Part shown: positions 16,940 through 25,872 of the stretch, in pieces | Numbering within the stretch: the first letter of the stretch is position 1 | How the letters are laid out: the number at the start of each line of letters is the position of its first letter | Source: Agromyces terreus | Lineage (GTDB): Bacteria; Actinomycetota; Actinomycetes; Actinomycetales; Microbacteriaceae | Direction of reading: 5' to 3' | Assembly: GCF_009749465.1 (NCBI RefSeq) | Contig: NZ_WBIS01000002.1 | Span: 62,001-126,000 of the forward strand | DNA length: 64,000 nucleotides | Made by a program: the position numbers and the translations under genes | The notes under the pieces: model-generated | Seen by the model: only the letters and a program-made list of their open reading frames with translations | The model's database searches: none | Told to the model about the DNA's origin: nothing

Positions 16940-18340
16940 ATGAGCACTCACTTCGATGTCGTCATCCTCGGTGCGGGCCCCGGCGGCTACGTCGCCGCCA
17001 TCCGTGCCGCCCAACTCGGCCTCAAGGTCGCCGTGGTCGAGGAGAAGTACTGGGGCGGGGTCTGCCTCAACGTCGGCTGCATCCCCTCGAAGGCGCTGCT
17101 GCGCAACGCCGAACTCGCGCACATCTTCCACGACCAGGCGAAGACGTTCGGCATCACCGGCGACGCGCAGTTCGACTTCGGCGCCGCGTTCGACCGCAGC
17201 CGACAGGTGTCCGACAAGCACGTCAAGGGCGTGCACTTCCTCATGAAGAAGAACGGCATCGCCGAGTTCGACGGGCGCGGCACGTTCCGCGACGCGAACA
17301 CCCTCGACGTCGCGAAGGGCGACGGCACCATCGACACGGTGACGTTCGACAACGCGATCATCGCCACGGGCTCGCGCGTGCGCCTGCTGCCCGGCGTGCA
17401 GCTCTCGCAGAACGTCGTCACCTACGAGACGCAGATCCTCACCCGCGACCTGCCGCGCTCCATCGCCATCGTGGGCGCCGGCGCCATCGGCATGGAGTTC
17501 GCGTACGTGCTGAAGAACTACGGCGTCGACGTGACCGTCATCGAGTTCCTCGACCGTGCGCTGCCCAACGAAGACGTCGAGGTCTCGAAGGAGATCACCC
17601 GTCAGTACCGCAACCTCGGCGTGCCGATCCTCAGCTCGACGAAGGTCGAGACCGTCGTCGACAACGGCTCGTCGGTCACCGTGACGTACACGGGCTCGAA
17701 CGGCGAGGGCGGCACCCTCGAGGTCGACAAGGCGCTCATCTCGGTCGGCTTCGCGCCGAACGTCGAGAACTTCGGCCTCGAGAACACGGGCGTGCAGCTG
17801 ACCGATCGCGGCGCCATCGCGATCGACGAGCGGATGCGCACGAACGTGCCGCACATCTACGCCATCGGCGACGTCACGGCGAAGCTCATGCTCGCGCACG
17901 TGGCCGAGGCGCAGGGCGTCGTCGCGGCCGAGACCATCGGCGACGCCGAGACCATGGAACTCGGCGACTACCGCATGATGCCGCGCGCCACGTTCTGCTC
18001 GCCGCAGGTCGCCTCCTTCGGACTGACCGAGCAGCAGGCGCGCGACGAGGGCTACGACGTGGTCGTGTCGAAGTTCCCGTTCAGCGCGAACGGCAAGGCC
18101 AACGGCCTCGGCGAGCCCGTCGGCTTCGTGAAGCTCGTCGCCGACGCGAAGTACCTCGAGCTGCTCGGCGGCCACATGGTCGGCCCCGACGTCTCGGAGC
18201 TGCTGCCCGAGCTCACGCTCGCCCAGAAGTGGGATCTCGGCGCCAACGAGCTCGCCCGCAACGTGCACACCCACCCGACGCTGTCGGAGGCGCTGCAGGA
18301 GGCCTTCCACGGCCTCACCGGGCACATGATCAACATGTAG
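16940..18340 (+). CDS. lpd: dihydrolipoyl dehydrogenase (E3)
   Basis: FAD enzyme that reoxidises dihydrolipoamide in pyruvate/2-oxoglutarate dehydrogenase complexes and passes electrons to NAD+. The 466-aa sequence is full length: FAD motif GAGPGG (11-16), redox-active disulfide C42-x4-C47 in [16 protein letters not shown] motif GAGAIG (~180), FAD-binding GDV near residue 310, and the C-terminal HTHPTLSEA carrying the catalytic His-Glu pair. It stands alone, without E1/E2 genes, as is common in actinobacteria. Leaderless start. Confidence 0.96.
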   Translation: MSTHFDVVILGAGPGGYVAAIRAAQLGLKVAVVEEKYWGGVCLNVGCIPSKALLRNAELAHIFHDQAKTFGITGDAQFDFGAAFDRSRQVSDKHVKGVHFLMKKNGIAEFDGRGTFRDANTLDVAKGDGTIDTVTFDNAIIATGSRVRLLPGVQLSQNVVTYETQILTRDLPRSIAIVGAGAIGMEFAYVLKNYGVDVTVIEFLDRALPNEDVEVSKEITRQYRNLGVPILSSTKVETVVDNGSSVTVTYTGSNGEGGTLEVDKALISVGFAPNVENFGLENTGVQLTDRGAIAIDERMRTNVPHIYAIGDVTAKLMLAHVAEAQGVVAAETIGDAETMELGDYRMMPRATFCSPQVASFGLTEQQARDEGYDVVVSKFPFSANGKANGLGEPVGFVKLVADAKYLELLGGHMVGPDVSELLPELTLAQKWDLGANELARNVHTHPTLSEALQEAFHGLTGHMINM

Positions 18341-18343
18341 GCG

Positions 18344-18538
18344 CCGAGTCGCCCACTTCCGTCCAAAAACGGGCAACTCGGGAAAACGACCACCCGCCGT
18401 GGCGCGACGCGCCCGCCGAGTCGCCCACTTCCGTCCAAAGACGGGCAACTCGGGAAGACGACCACCCGGCGTGGCGCGACGCGCCCGCCGACGCGCCCGC
18501 CGAGTCGCCCATGTCCGTCCAAAGACGGGCAACTCGGG
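18344..18538. repeat. three copies of a 39-nt hairpin element
   Basis: Units at 18344-18382, 18416-18454 and 18500-18538 read CCGAGTCGCCC...GTCCAAA(A/G)ACGGGCAACTCGG. Outer arms pair except for one C-A mismatch, and an inner CCGTC-CAAA-GACGG hairpin is possible in copies 2 and 3. Copies 1 and 2 share a longer flank (ACGACCACCCG...GTGGCGCGACGCGCC). They lie directly behind lpd. Confidence 0.75.
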
Positions 18539-18603
18539 AGGCGGAGCGGGCGAGGCGGAGCGCACAGAGAACGGGGCGCACCAAAGACAGGGCGCACGAG
18601 AAA

Positions 18604-18645
18604 CGGGGCGGATGCCACGGCCGTCCGGCCGAGACATCCGCCCCG
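18604..18645. terminator. bidirectional terminator between lpd and actP
   Basis: 11-bp stem CGGGGCGGATG/CATCCGCCCCG (18604-18614, 18635-18645) with a GC-rich loop, followed on the plus strand by CTTGTTCGTTC. It serves two convergent genes; the remaining ~130 bp to the actP stop shows nothing. Confidence 0.6.
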
Positions 18646-18774
18646 CTTGTTCGTTCGACGCGGCATGGGCAGGCGATGCCGCCGCGTCGAAGCCTCGTCC
18701 CGGCGGCGGTGCGTTCCCCCCGCTCCGCCGCCGGAACCCGGTTGGCCGACGGTCCCCCAACCGCCGGCCGGTCT

Positions 18775-20424
18775 CTAGTGCTGGGTCGCCTTCTCGGCCC
18801 CCACGCCGGTGAGCGAGCGCACCTCCATCTCGGACTGCTTCTTCGGGTCCTCCTTGCTCTTGTCGAGCATGGTCACGATCCAGCCGAGCAGGAACGCGAG
18901 CGGGATCGAGATGATGCCGGGGTTCGAGAGCGGGAAGATCGCGAAGTTGATGTCCGCGGTCTTCAGCATCGACGCCTCGGAGCCCGAGACCACCGGCGAG
19001 AAGATGATGAGCACGATCGCCGAGATCAGGCCGCCGTACATGCTCCAGAGGGCGCCCTTGGTGGTGAAGCGCTTCCAGAACAGCGAGTACACGATGGTCG
19101 GCAGGTTGGCGGATGCCGCGATCGCGAAGGCCAGGGCGACGAGGAACGCGACGTTCTGGCCGTTGGCACCGATGCCGCCGAGGATCGCGACGACGCCGAT
19201 CACGAGCACGGTGCGACGTGCGACCTTGACCTCGGCTCCGGGTGCCGGCTTGCCCTTCTTCACGACGCTCGCGTAGATGTCGTGAGCGAAGGATGCCGCG
19301 GCCGTGATCGTGAGGCCGGCGACGACCGCGAGGATCGTCGCGAACGCGATGGCCGAGATCAGTCCGAGCAGGAACGGTCCGCCGAGGGCGAAGGCGAGCA
19401 GGGGCGCTGCCGAGTTCGCACCGCCGGGGGCTGCCGCGATCGTCTCGGCGCCGACGAGGGCCGCCGCGCCGTAGCCGAGCACGAGCGTGAACACGTAGAA
19501 GATGCCGATGAGCCAGATCGCCCAGACGACCGACTTGCGGGCCTCCTTCGCGGTCGGAACCGTGTAGAAGCGCATGAGCACGTGCGGGAGGGCCGCGGTG
19601 CCGAGCACGAGCGCGAGTCCGAGCGACACGAAGTCGATCTTCGAGATGTCGGAGACGCCGTACTTGAGGCCCGGGTCGAGGATCGCGGGGTTGCCGGTCG
19701 CTTCGACGGCGCTGTCGAGCAGCGCGCTGAAGTTGAACCCGTTGATCGCGAGGACCCAGACCGTCATGACGCCGGCGCCCGCGATGAGCAGGATCGCCTT
19801 GATGATCTGCACCCAGGTGGTGCCCTTCATGCCGCCGATGAGCACGTAGAGGATCATGAGCGCGCCGACCACGGTGATGACCAGCGACTGGCCGAGCGTG
19901 TCGGTGATGCCGAGCAGCAGCGAGACCAGGCCGCCGGCACCCGCCATCTGCGCGAGCAGGTAGAAGAAGCAGACCACGAGGGTCGTGATCGCGGCAGCGA
20001 TGCGCACGGGGCGCTGCTTGAGGCGGAACGACAGCACGTCGGCCATCGTGTAGCGGCCGGTGTTGCGCAGCAGCTCGGCGACGAGGAGCAGCGCGACGAG
20101 CCACGCGACGAGGAATCCGATCGAGTACAGGAATCCGTCGTAGCCGGTGATCGCGATCGCGCCGACGATGCCGAGGAAGGATGCCGCGGACAGGTAGTCG
20201 CCCGCGATGGCCGAGCCGTTCTGCCCGCCGGTGAACGAGCGTCCGGCGGCGTAGTAGTCGGCCGCGGTCTTGTTGTTGCGGCTCGCGCGGAACACGATGA
20301 CCATCGTGATCGCCACGAACGCGCCGAAGATCGCGATGTTCAGCCAGGGCTCGCCGGGCTGGGCGGATGCCGCTTCGGCGGCGACCGCGGCGTGGACGGC
20401 CTGTGCGGCCTGCACGGCGCTCAT
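18775..20424 (-). CDS. sodium:solute symporter, acetate/monocarboxylate permease ActP type
   Basis: A 549-aa SSS-family transporter with about 13 membrane helices that imports acetate or another short-chain monocarboxylate with a cation. Typical segments: YYAAGRSFTGGQNGSAIAGDYLSAASFLG in the first half (sodium site region), LPHVLMRFYTVPTAKEARKSV, and FAHDIYASVVKKGK. The gene overlaps the small DUF485 gene upstream by 4 bp (ATGA), the pairing known from yjcH-actP in enterobacteria. A LytS/LytTR pair and a second DUF485-symporter pair lie on the other side of the shared promoter region, suggesting common control by carboxylate supply. Confidence 0.9.
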   Translation of the reverse strand: MSAVQAAQAVHAAVAAEAASAQPGEPWLNIAIFGAFVAITMVIVFRASRNNKTAADYYAAGRSFTGGQNGSAIAGDYLSAASFLGIVGAIAITGYDGFLYSIGFLVAWLVALLLVAELLRNTGRYTMADVLSFRLKQRPVRIAAAITTLVVCFFYLLAQMAGAGGLVSLLLGITDTLGQSLVITVVGALMILYVLIGGMKGTTWVQIIKAILLIAGAGVMTVWVLAINGFNFSALLDSAVEATGNPAILDPGLKYGVSDISKIDFVSLGLALVLGTAALPHVLMRFYTVPTAKEARKSVVWAIWLIGIFYVFTLVLGYGAAALVGAETIAAAPGGANSAAPLLAFALGGPFLLGLISAIAFATILAVVAGLTITAAASFAHDIYASVVKKGKPAPGAEVKVARRTVLVIGVVAILGGIGANGQNVAFLVALAFAIAASANLPTIVYSLFWKRFTTKGALWSMYGGLISAIVLIIFSPVVSGSEASMLKTADINFAIFPLSNPGIISIPLAFLLGWIVTMLDKSKEDPKKQSEMEVRSLTGVGAEKATQH

Positions 20425-20786
20425 CGGGCCACCGCCTCGGTGCCGGCGCCGGACTCGATGTCGTCGCGGATCTCCGCGGCGATCGGGTCGAGTCGCTTGT
20501 TGGCGTAGCTGACGTACCACATGGTCACGGCGAAGGTCGTGACGACCTGGGCGAGGCCGAGCACCATGGCCAGGTTTACGCTGCCGAACACGGGCGTCGA
20601 CATGAAGTCGTGCGCGTACACGGCGAGCAGCACGTAGGCGAAGTACCAGACCAGGCACGCTGCGAGCACGGGGAACACGAACCTGCGGTGGCGGCCGCGC
20701 AGCTCTTGGAATCGGGGTGATGCTTGCACCGCGGTGAAATCGACGTCGGGTTGCGTCGTCTCCGCGCTCAGGGCGTCGTTGCCCAT
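20421..20786 (-). CDS. DUF485 small membrane partner of ActP
   Basis: A 121-aa protein with a ~30-residue soluble N-terminus and two membrane helices (~42-63 and ~76-98), matching the DUF485/YjcH family that is almost always encoded directly before acetate symporters. It contains FQELRGRHRRFVFP before the first helix, a common feature of the family. A good ribosome binding site (AAGGAGAG) precedes the ATG at 20786, so this operon is not leaderless. Confidence 0.88.
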   Translation of the reverse strand: MGNDALSAETTQPDVDFTAVQASPRFQELRGRHRRFVFPVLAACLVWYFAYVLLAVYAHDFMSTPVFGSVNLAMVLGLAQVVTTFAVTMWYVSYANKRLDPIAAEIRDDIESGAGTEAVAR

Positions 20787-20862
20787 GGCGTCTCTCCTTC
20801 GAGGGGGGTCCGGCACGGGGGATGGTCCGCGCCCGCCGCCCGGATGCGTGCACACGGGCGGT

Positions 20863-20878
20863 GCGCCAATGCTGGCGC
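20863..20878. promoter_or_regulatory. palindrome in the divergent actP/lytS control region
   Basis: GCGCCA-ATGC-TGGCGC lies between the DUF485 gene and the histidine kinase gene. It may be a regulator site; the assignment is speculative. Confidence 0.3.
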
Positions 20879-20971
20879 GCCGGCGCGACGGATGCCGCGG
20901 TTCGCCGCTCGTCGTCGCTGAACGGCGCCCATCGTGCGACGAACGGTCGAATGGCGTCGACGGACGACGGC

Positions 20972-20984
20972 TACGATTTCGTGC
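20972..20984 (+). promoter_or_regulatory. -10 of a leaderless promoter (sensor kinase)
   Basis: TACGAT at 20972-20977, 7 nt before the ATG. Confidence 0.5.
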
Positions 20985-22223
20985 ATGCCCGAGTCGATGC
21001 TGCTCGCCGCCGCCGCAGGCGTCGTCGCCGGAGCGCTCGCGCTCGGGGTCGTGCTGTTCCTGCGCCGGCTCGTGCTGTCGCAGCGCGAGCTCGGCACCGA
21101 CGCCGAACAGGCGACGTACCAGACCCTGCATCTCGCGAGCCGTGCCGCGAAGCACGTGCGCGGCGGGCTCGACGGCGTCGACGCCGCCCGTGCCGGCCGC
21201 TCGCTGCGCGCGCTCCTCGGCTGCGAGAGCCTCGCGATCGTGGACCTCGCCGGCCACGTCACGATCGAGGGCGACGACGCCGTGCGCCGCATCGCGGGCG
21301 AGCTCGCCGAGACCGCCTGCGCGAGCGGCAAGCCGCAGGTGCAGCGCCGGCTCGCGATCGGGTCCCGCGGCGCCCGCGAGACGGATGCCGTCGCCGCGCC
21401 GATCCTCGCCGACGGACGCCCGGTGGGGGCGATCGTCGCATTCTCCGCGCCCGTCCGGGCGGGACTGATCCGTGCGACCGGGGAGGTCGCGAGCTGGGTG
21501 GCGTCGCAGGTCGAGCTCGGCGAGCTCGACGCCTCGCGGGCCGCGCTCGCCGAGGCCGAGGTGCGCGCCCTCCGAGCCCAGATCAGCCCGCATTTCATCT
21601 ACAACGCGCTGAACGCGATCGCGTCGTTCATCAACACGGATCCCGCGAAGGCGCGCGACCTGGTGCTCGAGTTCGCCGACTTCACCCGGTACTCGTTCCG
21701 CCGGCACGGCGACTTCACGACGGTCGCCGAGGAACTGCGCTCGATCGACAGCTACCTCGAGCTCGAGCGGGCCCGGTTCGGTCCCAGGTTGACCGTGACG
21801 CTGCAGGTCGCGCCCGAGGTGCTGTCGACCGTCGTGCCGTTCCTGTCGATCCAGCCGCTCGTCGAGAACGCCGTGCGGCACGGCCTCGAGTCGAAGGAGG
21901 GCGGGGGCCGCATCACGATCACCGCCGCCGACTCCGGGGCGTTCGCCGAGATCACGGTCGAGGACGACGGCGTGGGCATCGACCCGGCCGTGCTCGAGGA
22001 GGTGCTCGCGGGCGCCGCCACGGCCGAGCACGTGGGGCTGCGCAACGTCGATGCGCGGCTGCGCCAGGTCTACGGCGACGAGCACGGCCTCGTCGTCGAG
22101 ACGAACCTGGGCGCGGGCACGCTCGTGCGCATGCGGGTGCCGAAGGCGCATCCCGGCCCGAACCCGAACGCCGGCCCGAACGCCGGGCCGGCCATCACGA
22201 GAGACGGGAGCCCGAGCCGATGA
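20985..22223 (+). CDS. LytS-type sensor histidine kinase
   Basis: A 412-aa kinase with one N-terminal membrane helix (~5-27), a GAF-like cytoplasmic sensor region (~40-175), and a His_kinase domain with phospho-acceptor His203 in AQISPHFIYNALN, followed by an ATPase module with ENAVRHGLESK (N box) and EDDGVGIDP (G box). It should phosphorylate the LytTR regulator encoded next, with which it overlaps by 4 bp. Its location between two ActP-type symporter operons suggests it senses carboxylates or pyruvate; that is inference from context. The single helix plus GAF layout differs from the 5TM-Lyt sensors. Confidence 0.9.
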   Translation: MPESMLLAAAAGVVAGALALGVVLFLRRLVLSQRELGTDAEQATYQTLHLASRAAKHVRGGLDGVDAARAGRSLRALLGCESLAIVDLAGHVTIEGDDAVRRIAGELAETACASGKPQVQRRLAIGSRGARETDAVAAPILADGRPVGAIVAFSAPVRAGLIRATGEVASWVASQVELGELDASRAALAEAEVRALRAQISPHFIYNALNAIASFINTDPAKARDLVLEFADFTRYSFRRHGDFTTVAEELRSIDSYLELERARFGPRLTVTLQVAPEVLSTVVPFLSIQPLVENAVRHGLESKEGGGRITITAADSGAFAEITVEDDGVGIDPAVLEEVLAGAATAEHVGLRNVDARLRQVYGDEHGLVVETNLGAGTLVRMRVPKAHPGPNPNAGPNAGPAITRDGSPSR

Positions 22224-22966
22224 TCTCCGTGCTCATCGCCGACGACGAACAGCCCGCGATCGACGAGCTCGCGTTCCTGCTCGCCCAGGATCCGCGCATC
22301 GGGGCGGTGCACCAGGCCTCGTCGGGATCGGAGGCCATCCGCCTGCTGACCCGCGAGCCCGTCGACGCGGCGTTCCTCGACATCCACATGCCGGGGCTCA
22401 ACGGCTTCGACCTCGCGCGCGCCCTGCAGCGTTTCGAGCACCGCCCGGCGCTCGTGTTCGTGACCGCCGACGAGGAGGGCGCGCTCGAGGCGTTCGACCT
22501 GGCCGCCGTCGACTACCTGCTGAAGCCCGTGCGCACCGAGCGCCTGCAGCGGTCGGTGACCCGCATCGTCGAGGCGATGAAGGCGCCGTCGGCCCGCACC
22601 GGGCCGGTGCCGACGGTGAGCGCCCCCGAGATGATCGCGGTGACGCTGGGGTCGACCACCCGGATGATCCGCCGCGACGAGGTGCGCTACGTGCAGGCCC
22701 AGGGCGACTACGCGAGGCTGCACACCGAGGAGGCGAGCTATCTCGTGCGGGTGCCGATGGCCGACCTCGAGCGGCAATGGGCGGATGCCGGTTTCGTGCG
22801 CGTGCACCGCTCGTACCTCGTGTCGCTCGCGCACCTGTCGCGCATCCGCCTCGGCGCCGATCGTCCGAGCGTGACCGTCGCGGGCGCCGAACTGCCGGTG
22901 AGCCGCCGCCTGCTGCCGGGTCTGCGCGAACGGCTCGAGTCCGCGACCCTGCGGCCTCGGCAATGA
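22220..22966 (+). CDS. LytTR-family response regulator
   Basis: A 248-aa two-domain regulator: receiver with phosphoryl Asp54 (AFLDIHMPG), acidic ADDE at the N-terminus and Lys102 in LLKPV; then a LytTR DNA-binding domain (~140-240) with VRYVQAQGDYARLH and FVRVHRSYLVS. Overlaps its kinase by 4 bp (ATGA) and the following membrane gene by 4 bp, so kinase, regulator, DUF485-like protein and symporter form one coupled operon. The likely targets are the two symporter operons. Confidence 0.93.
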   Translation: MISVLIADDEQPAIDELAFLLAQDPRIGAVHQASSGSEAIRLLTREPVDAAFLDIHMPGLNGFDLARALQRFEHRPALVFVTADEEGALEAFDLAAVDYLLKPVRTERLQRSVTRIVEAMKAPSARTGPVPTVSAPEMIAVTLGSTTRMIRRDEVRYVQAQGDYARLHTEEASYLVRVPMADLERQWADAGFVRVHRSYLVSLAHLSRIRLGADRPSVTVAGAELPVSRRLLPGLRERLESATLRPRQ

Positions 22967-23490
22967 CCGAGCGACCGGATGCCTCGTCCGCCGGCCGGGG
23001 TGAAGGTGAAGCGGGTCTCGAGGCTGGTCTCGAGACGGGCGCGGAGCGCCCTCCTCGACCGGCGGGGGACGAGGCTGGTCTCGAGACGGGCGCGGAGCGC
23101 CCTCCTCGACCGGCGGAAGGGGCGGAGCCGCCCGCCCGGGTGCGGGTGACCGCCCCGAGGACCGGGTCGGCCGCGGCATCCGCCCGCCCCCTGCCGGCCC
23201 GCGACGGCGCGTCGAGCGAACCGGCGAGCGTGTACGTGCGGTCCCTCATCCGCTCGCAGCTGCGCCTCGGGGTCACCTACGCGCTCGGATTCGTCGGCGC
23301 GACGACGGTGTTCGTGCTCGCGATCGTGCTGACCCCGGTGCTCGACGAGACCTTCGTGTGGGGCGTGCCGCTGTCGTGGCTGCTGCTCGCGGTCGGCGTC
23401 TACCCGCTCGCCATCACGGTCGGCGTGCTCTACGCGCGTGCCGCGGCGCGCAACGAGGCCAGATACCGCGCGCTCACGGAGGCCCCGTGA
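22963..23490 (+). CDS. DUF485-like two-helix membrane protein with repeat-derived N-terminus
   Basis: A 175-aa protein. The C-terminal ~85 residues hold YVRSLIRSQLRLGVTYALGF and two membrane helices, like the small partner of ActP permeases, and it overlaps the symporter gene downstream (GTGA). The N-terminal ~90 residues are unusual: they contain the peptide GLETGAERPPRPA twice, encoded by two copies (23022-23065, 23073-23116) of a repeat that elsewhere in this window is intergenic. The coding frame passes through both copies without a stop. Start at 22963 overlaps the regulator stop; a later start after the repeats is possible but would lose the coupling. Confidence 0.7.
   Translation: MTERPDASSAGRGEGEAGLEAGLETGAERPPRPAGDEAGLETGAERPPRPAEGAEPPARVRVTAPRTGSAAASARPLPARDGASSEPASVYVRSLIRSQLRLGVTYALGFVGATTVFVLAIVLTPVLDETFVWGVPLSWLLLAVGVYPLAITVGVLYARAAARNEARYRALTEAP
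23022..23116. repeat. repeat cluster 2, inside a coding sequence
   Basis: Two 44-bp copies of GGCTGGTCTCGAGACGGGCG...CTCCTCGACCGGCGG, 51 bp apart, differing little from the intergenic copy at 43888. Confidence 0.85.
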
Positions 23491-24968
23491 ACGCGGCCAT
23501 CAGCTACGCCGCGATCGCGGCGGTCGCGCTGGCCTCCGCCCTGATCGGGTTCTACGGCCTTCGGGTCTCGCGCACGACGAGCGACTTCTACGTCGCGTCG
23601 CGCACGGTGCGGCCGTGGTGGAACGCGTCGGCGATCGGCGGCGAGTACCTCTCGGCGGCGAGCTTCCTCGGCATCGCGGGGCTCATCCTCGCGAACGGCT
23701 CGTCGGGGCTGTGGTTCCCGATCGGCTACACGGCCGGATACCTCATGCTGCTGCTCTTCGTCGCGGCACCGCTTCGGCGCTCGGGGGCCTACACGATCCC
23801 GGACTTCACCGAGGCGCGCCTCGAGTCGCGGGCGGCGCGGCTCGTGACGAGCACGCTCGTCATCGTGATCGGCTGGCTCTACATCGTGCCGCAGCTGCAG
23901 GGCGCCGCGCTCGCGGTGCGCATCACGACCGGTCTGCCGTCGTGGGCGGGATCGCTCGCCGTCGCCGTCATCGTCTCCGTCGTGGTCGCCGCGGGCGGCA
24001 TGCGGTCGATCACGTTCGTGCAGGCGTTCCAGTTCTGGCTGAAGCTCACCGCGATCGCGGTGCCGGCCGTCGTGCTGCTCATCTTCGTCGGCGGCGTCGA
24101 GCCGGCGCTGCCCCCGGCGCAGGCCTTCCCCGCCGCGGCCGGGCCCGGCGACCAGGACCTCTTCCGAACGATCTCGCTCATGGTGGCGCTGCTGTTCGGC
24201 ACGCTTGGACTGCCGCACGTGCTCGTGCGCTTCTACACGAACCCCGACGGCGGCGCCGCACGACGCACGACGGTGCTCGTGCTCGTGCTCCTGTCCGTGT
24301 TCTACCTGTTCCCGACGATCCTCGGCCTGCTCGGGCGGGCGTTCGCCCCCGACCTCGTGGGCGCCGGGGACGCCGACGCCCTCGTACTGGTGCTGCCCGA
24401 CCGGCTCGTGCCCGGCTGGGCGGGCGACCTCCTCACCGCGCTCGTCATCGCCGGCGCGTTCGCGGCGTTCCTCTCGACCTCGTCGGGGCTCGTCGTCTCG
24501 CTCGCGGGCGTCATCAGCCAGGACCTCCTGGGCGGCAGCGTGCGCGGGTTCCGCATCGCCGCGGTCGCCTCGTCGTTCGTGCCCCTCATCGTCGCGCTCG
24601 CCACGGATTCGACCGGACTGGCGGGCAGCGTCGGACTCGTGTTCGCGTTCACGGCATCGACGCTCTGTCCGATGCTGCTGCTCGGCATCTGGTGGCGGGG
24701 GCTCACCGCGCGCGGCGCCGTCGCGGGCATGCTCACGGGGGCGGTGCTGTCGGGCGTCGCGATCCTCGGCGGCGGCGCGATCTCGGCGTCGGCCCCCGGC
24801 ATCCGCCCGTTCCTCGAGCAGCCGGCCGCCTGGACGGTGCCCGCCGCCCTGCTCGTCACGGTGCTCGCGTCACGTGCCGATCGGCGTCGACGCCCGCGCG
24901 GCGTCGACGCGTTCTTCACGCGCCTGCACGCGCCGGAGCCCGCCGGCCGGGCGGCGCCGCCGGCCTGA
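23487..24968 (+). CDS. second sodium:solute symporter, ActP-like
   Basis: A 493-aa SSS-family permease with about 13 helices. It shares with the first symporter FYVASRTVRPWWNASAIGGEYLSAASFLG and LPHVLVRFYTNPDGGAARRTT, but is shorter and clearly diverged, so the two probably differ in substrate. It is the fourth gene of the LytS/LytTR operon (GTG start overlapping the previous stop), which suggests feedback between the sensor and this transporter. Precise substrate (acetate, pyruvate, propionate, lactate) is unknown. Confidence 0.88.
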   Translation: MNAAISYAAIAAVALASALIGFYGLRVSRTTSDFYVASRTVRPWWNASAIGGEYLSAASFLGIAGLILANGSSGLWFPIGYTAGYLMLLLFVAAPLRRSGAYTIPDFTEARLESRAARLVTSTLVIVIGWLYIVPQLQGAALAVRITTGLPSWAGSLAVAVIVSVVVAAGGMRSITFVQAFQFWLKLTAIAVPAVVLLIFVGGVEPALPPAQAFPAAAGPGDQDLFRTISLMVALLFGTLGLPHVLVRFYTNPDGGAARRTTVLVLVLLSVFYLFPTILGLLGRAFAPDLVGAGDADALVLVLPDRLVPGWAGDLLTALVIAGAFAAFLSTSSGLVVSLAGVISQDLLGGSVRGFRIAAVASSFVPLIVALATDSTGLAGSVGLVFAFTASTLCPMLLLGIWWRGLTARGAVAGMLTGAVLSGVAILGGGAISASAPGIRPFLEQPAAWTVPAALLVTVLASRADRRRRPRGVDAFFTRLHAPEPAGRAAPPA

Positions 24969-24982
24969 ACGACCCGGCTCGT

Positions 24983-25049
24983 GAACGCGAGCGGATGCGA
25001 CGAGCGCGCGTCGTCCGAGCACGCTCGCCCGTCGCATCCACTCGCGTTC
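24983..25049 (+). terminator. long hairpin after the second symporter
   Basis: 20-bp stem with one mismatch: GAACGCGAGCGGATGCGACG (24983-25002) with CGTCGCATCCACTCGCGTTC (25030-25049), 27-nt loop. No U tract. Confidence 0.65.
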
Positions 25050-25067
25050 GAGGAGTTCTCGCACGGC

Positions 25068-25079
25068 TAGACTTCCCCG
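25068..25079 (+). promoter_or_regulatory. -10 of a leaderless promoter (TSUP permease)
   Basis: TAGACT at 25068-25073, 6 nt before the GTG. Confidence 0.6.
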
Positions 25080-25823
25080 GTGCTCCTCGCCGCCGTCGCC
25101 GTCTCCGTCCTCGTTGGCGCGTTCGCGCAGCGGGTGACGGGCATGGGCTTCGCCCTCGTCGCCTCGCCCGCGCTGGTCATCCTGCTCGGCCCGTTCGACG
25201 GCGTCATCGTGGTGAACCTCTGCGCCGTGGTCTCGTCGATCCTCATCCTGCCGCGCGTCTGGCGGTTCATCGAGTGGGGTCGGTTCGGGCTGCTCGTCGT
25301 GCCGGCGCTCGTCGGCACGGTCGCCGGGGCGCTCGTCGCCGCACACGTGCCCGGCGCCCAACTGCAGGTCGTGATCGGCGTGCTCGTGATCGCGGCGCTG
25401 ACCGTCACCCTGCTGGTGACGCGCTCCGAGCGCACCGCCCGCGGCTGGCCGCCCGCCGTCATCGCCGGCGGGGCGTCGGGGGTCATGAACGCGGCGGCCG
25501 GCGTCGGCGGTCCGGCGCTCAGTGTCTACGCCGTGGCGACGCGGTGGGCGCAGTCCGGGTTCGCCGCGACCGCGCAGCCGTACTTCGTGGTGATCGGCAC
25601 CGCCTCGCTCGTGCTGAAGCTCGGGCAGACCGGTTGGGCCGTCCCGGGCCTCGAGCCCGGTGCGTGGCCCTGGATCGTGGTCGCCCTGCTCGCCGGACTC
25701 GGACTCGCCGAACTCCTGCACCGACGCATCCCGCACCACGCGGCGCGCATCGCCGTGATCGCGATCGCCTACCTGGGCGGTGCCGCCGCGCTCGTCGACG
25801 GCGCCCTCGAGCTCTGGGGCTAG
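25080..25823 (+). CDS. TSUP-family (TauE/SafE-like) permease
   Basis: A 247-aa membrane protein with about eight helices in two similar halves. The conserved starts of both halves are visible: FAQRVTGMGFALVASPAL in the first and GGASGVMNAAAGVGGPALSVYA in the second. The family exports sulfite, sulfoacetate or related organosulfur anions; the true substrate here is unknown. A leaderless GTG start follows directly after the terminator of the upstream operon. Confidence 0.88.
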   Translation: MLLAAVAVSVLVGAFAQRVTGMGFALVASPALVILLGPFDGVIVVNLCAVVSSILILPRVWRFIEWGRFGLLVVPALVGTVAGALVAAHVPGAQLQVVIGVLVIAALTVTLLVTRSERTARGWPPAVIAGGASGVMNAAAGVGGPALSVYAVATRWAQSGFAATAQPYFVVIGTASLVLKLGQTGWAVPGLEPGAWPWIVVALLAGLGLAELLHRRIPHHAARIAVIAIAYLGGAAALVDGALELWG

Positions 25824-25872
25824 CCGCACCGCGCAGCAAGTCGGGCCGGCAGGTCGGCGCAGCCGATCGGGG

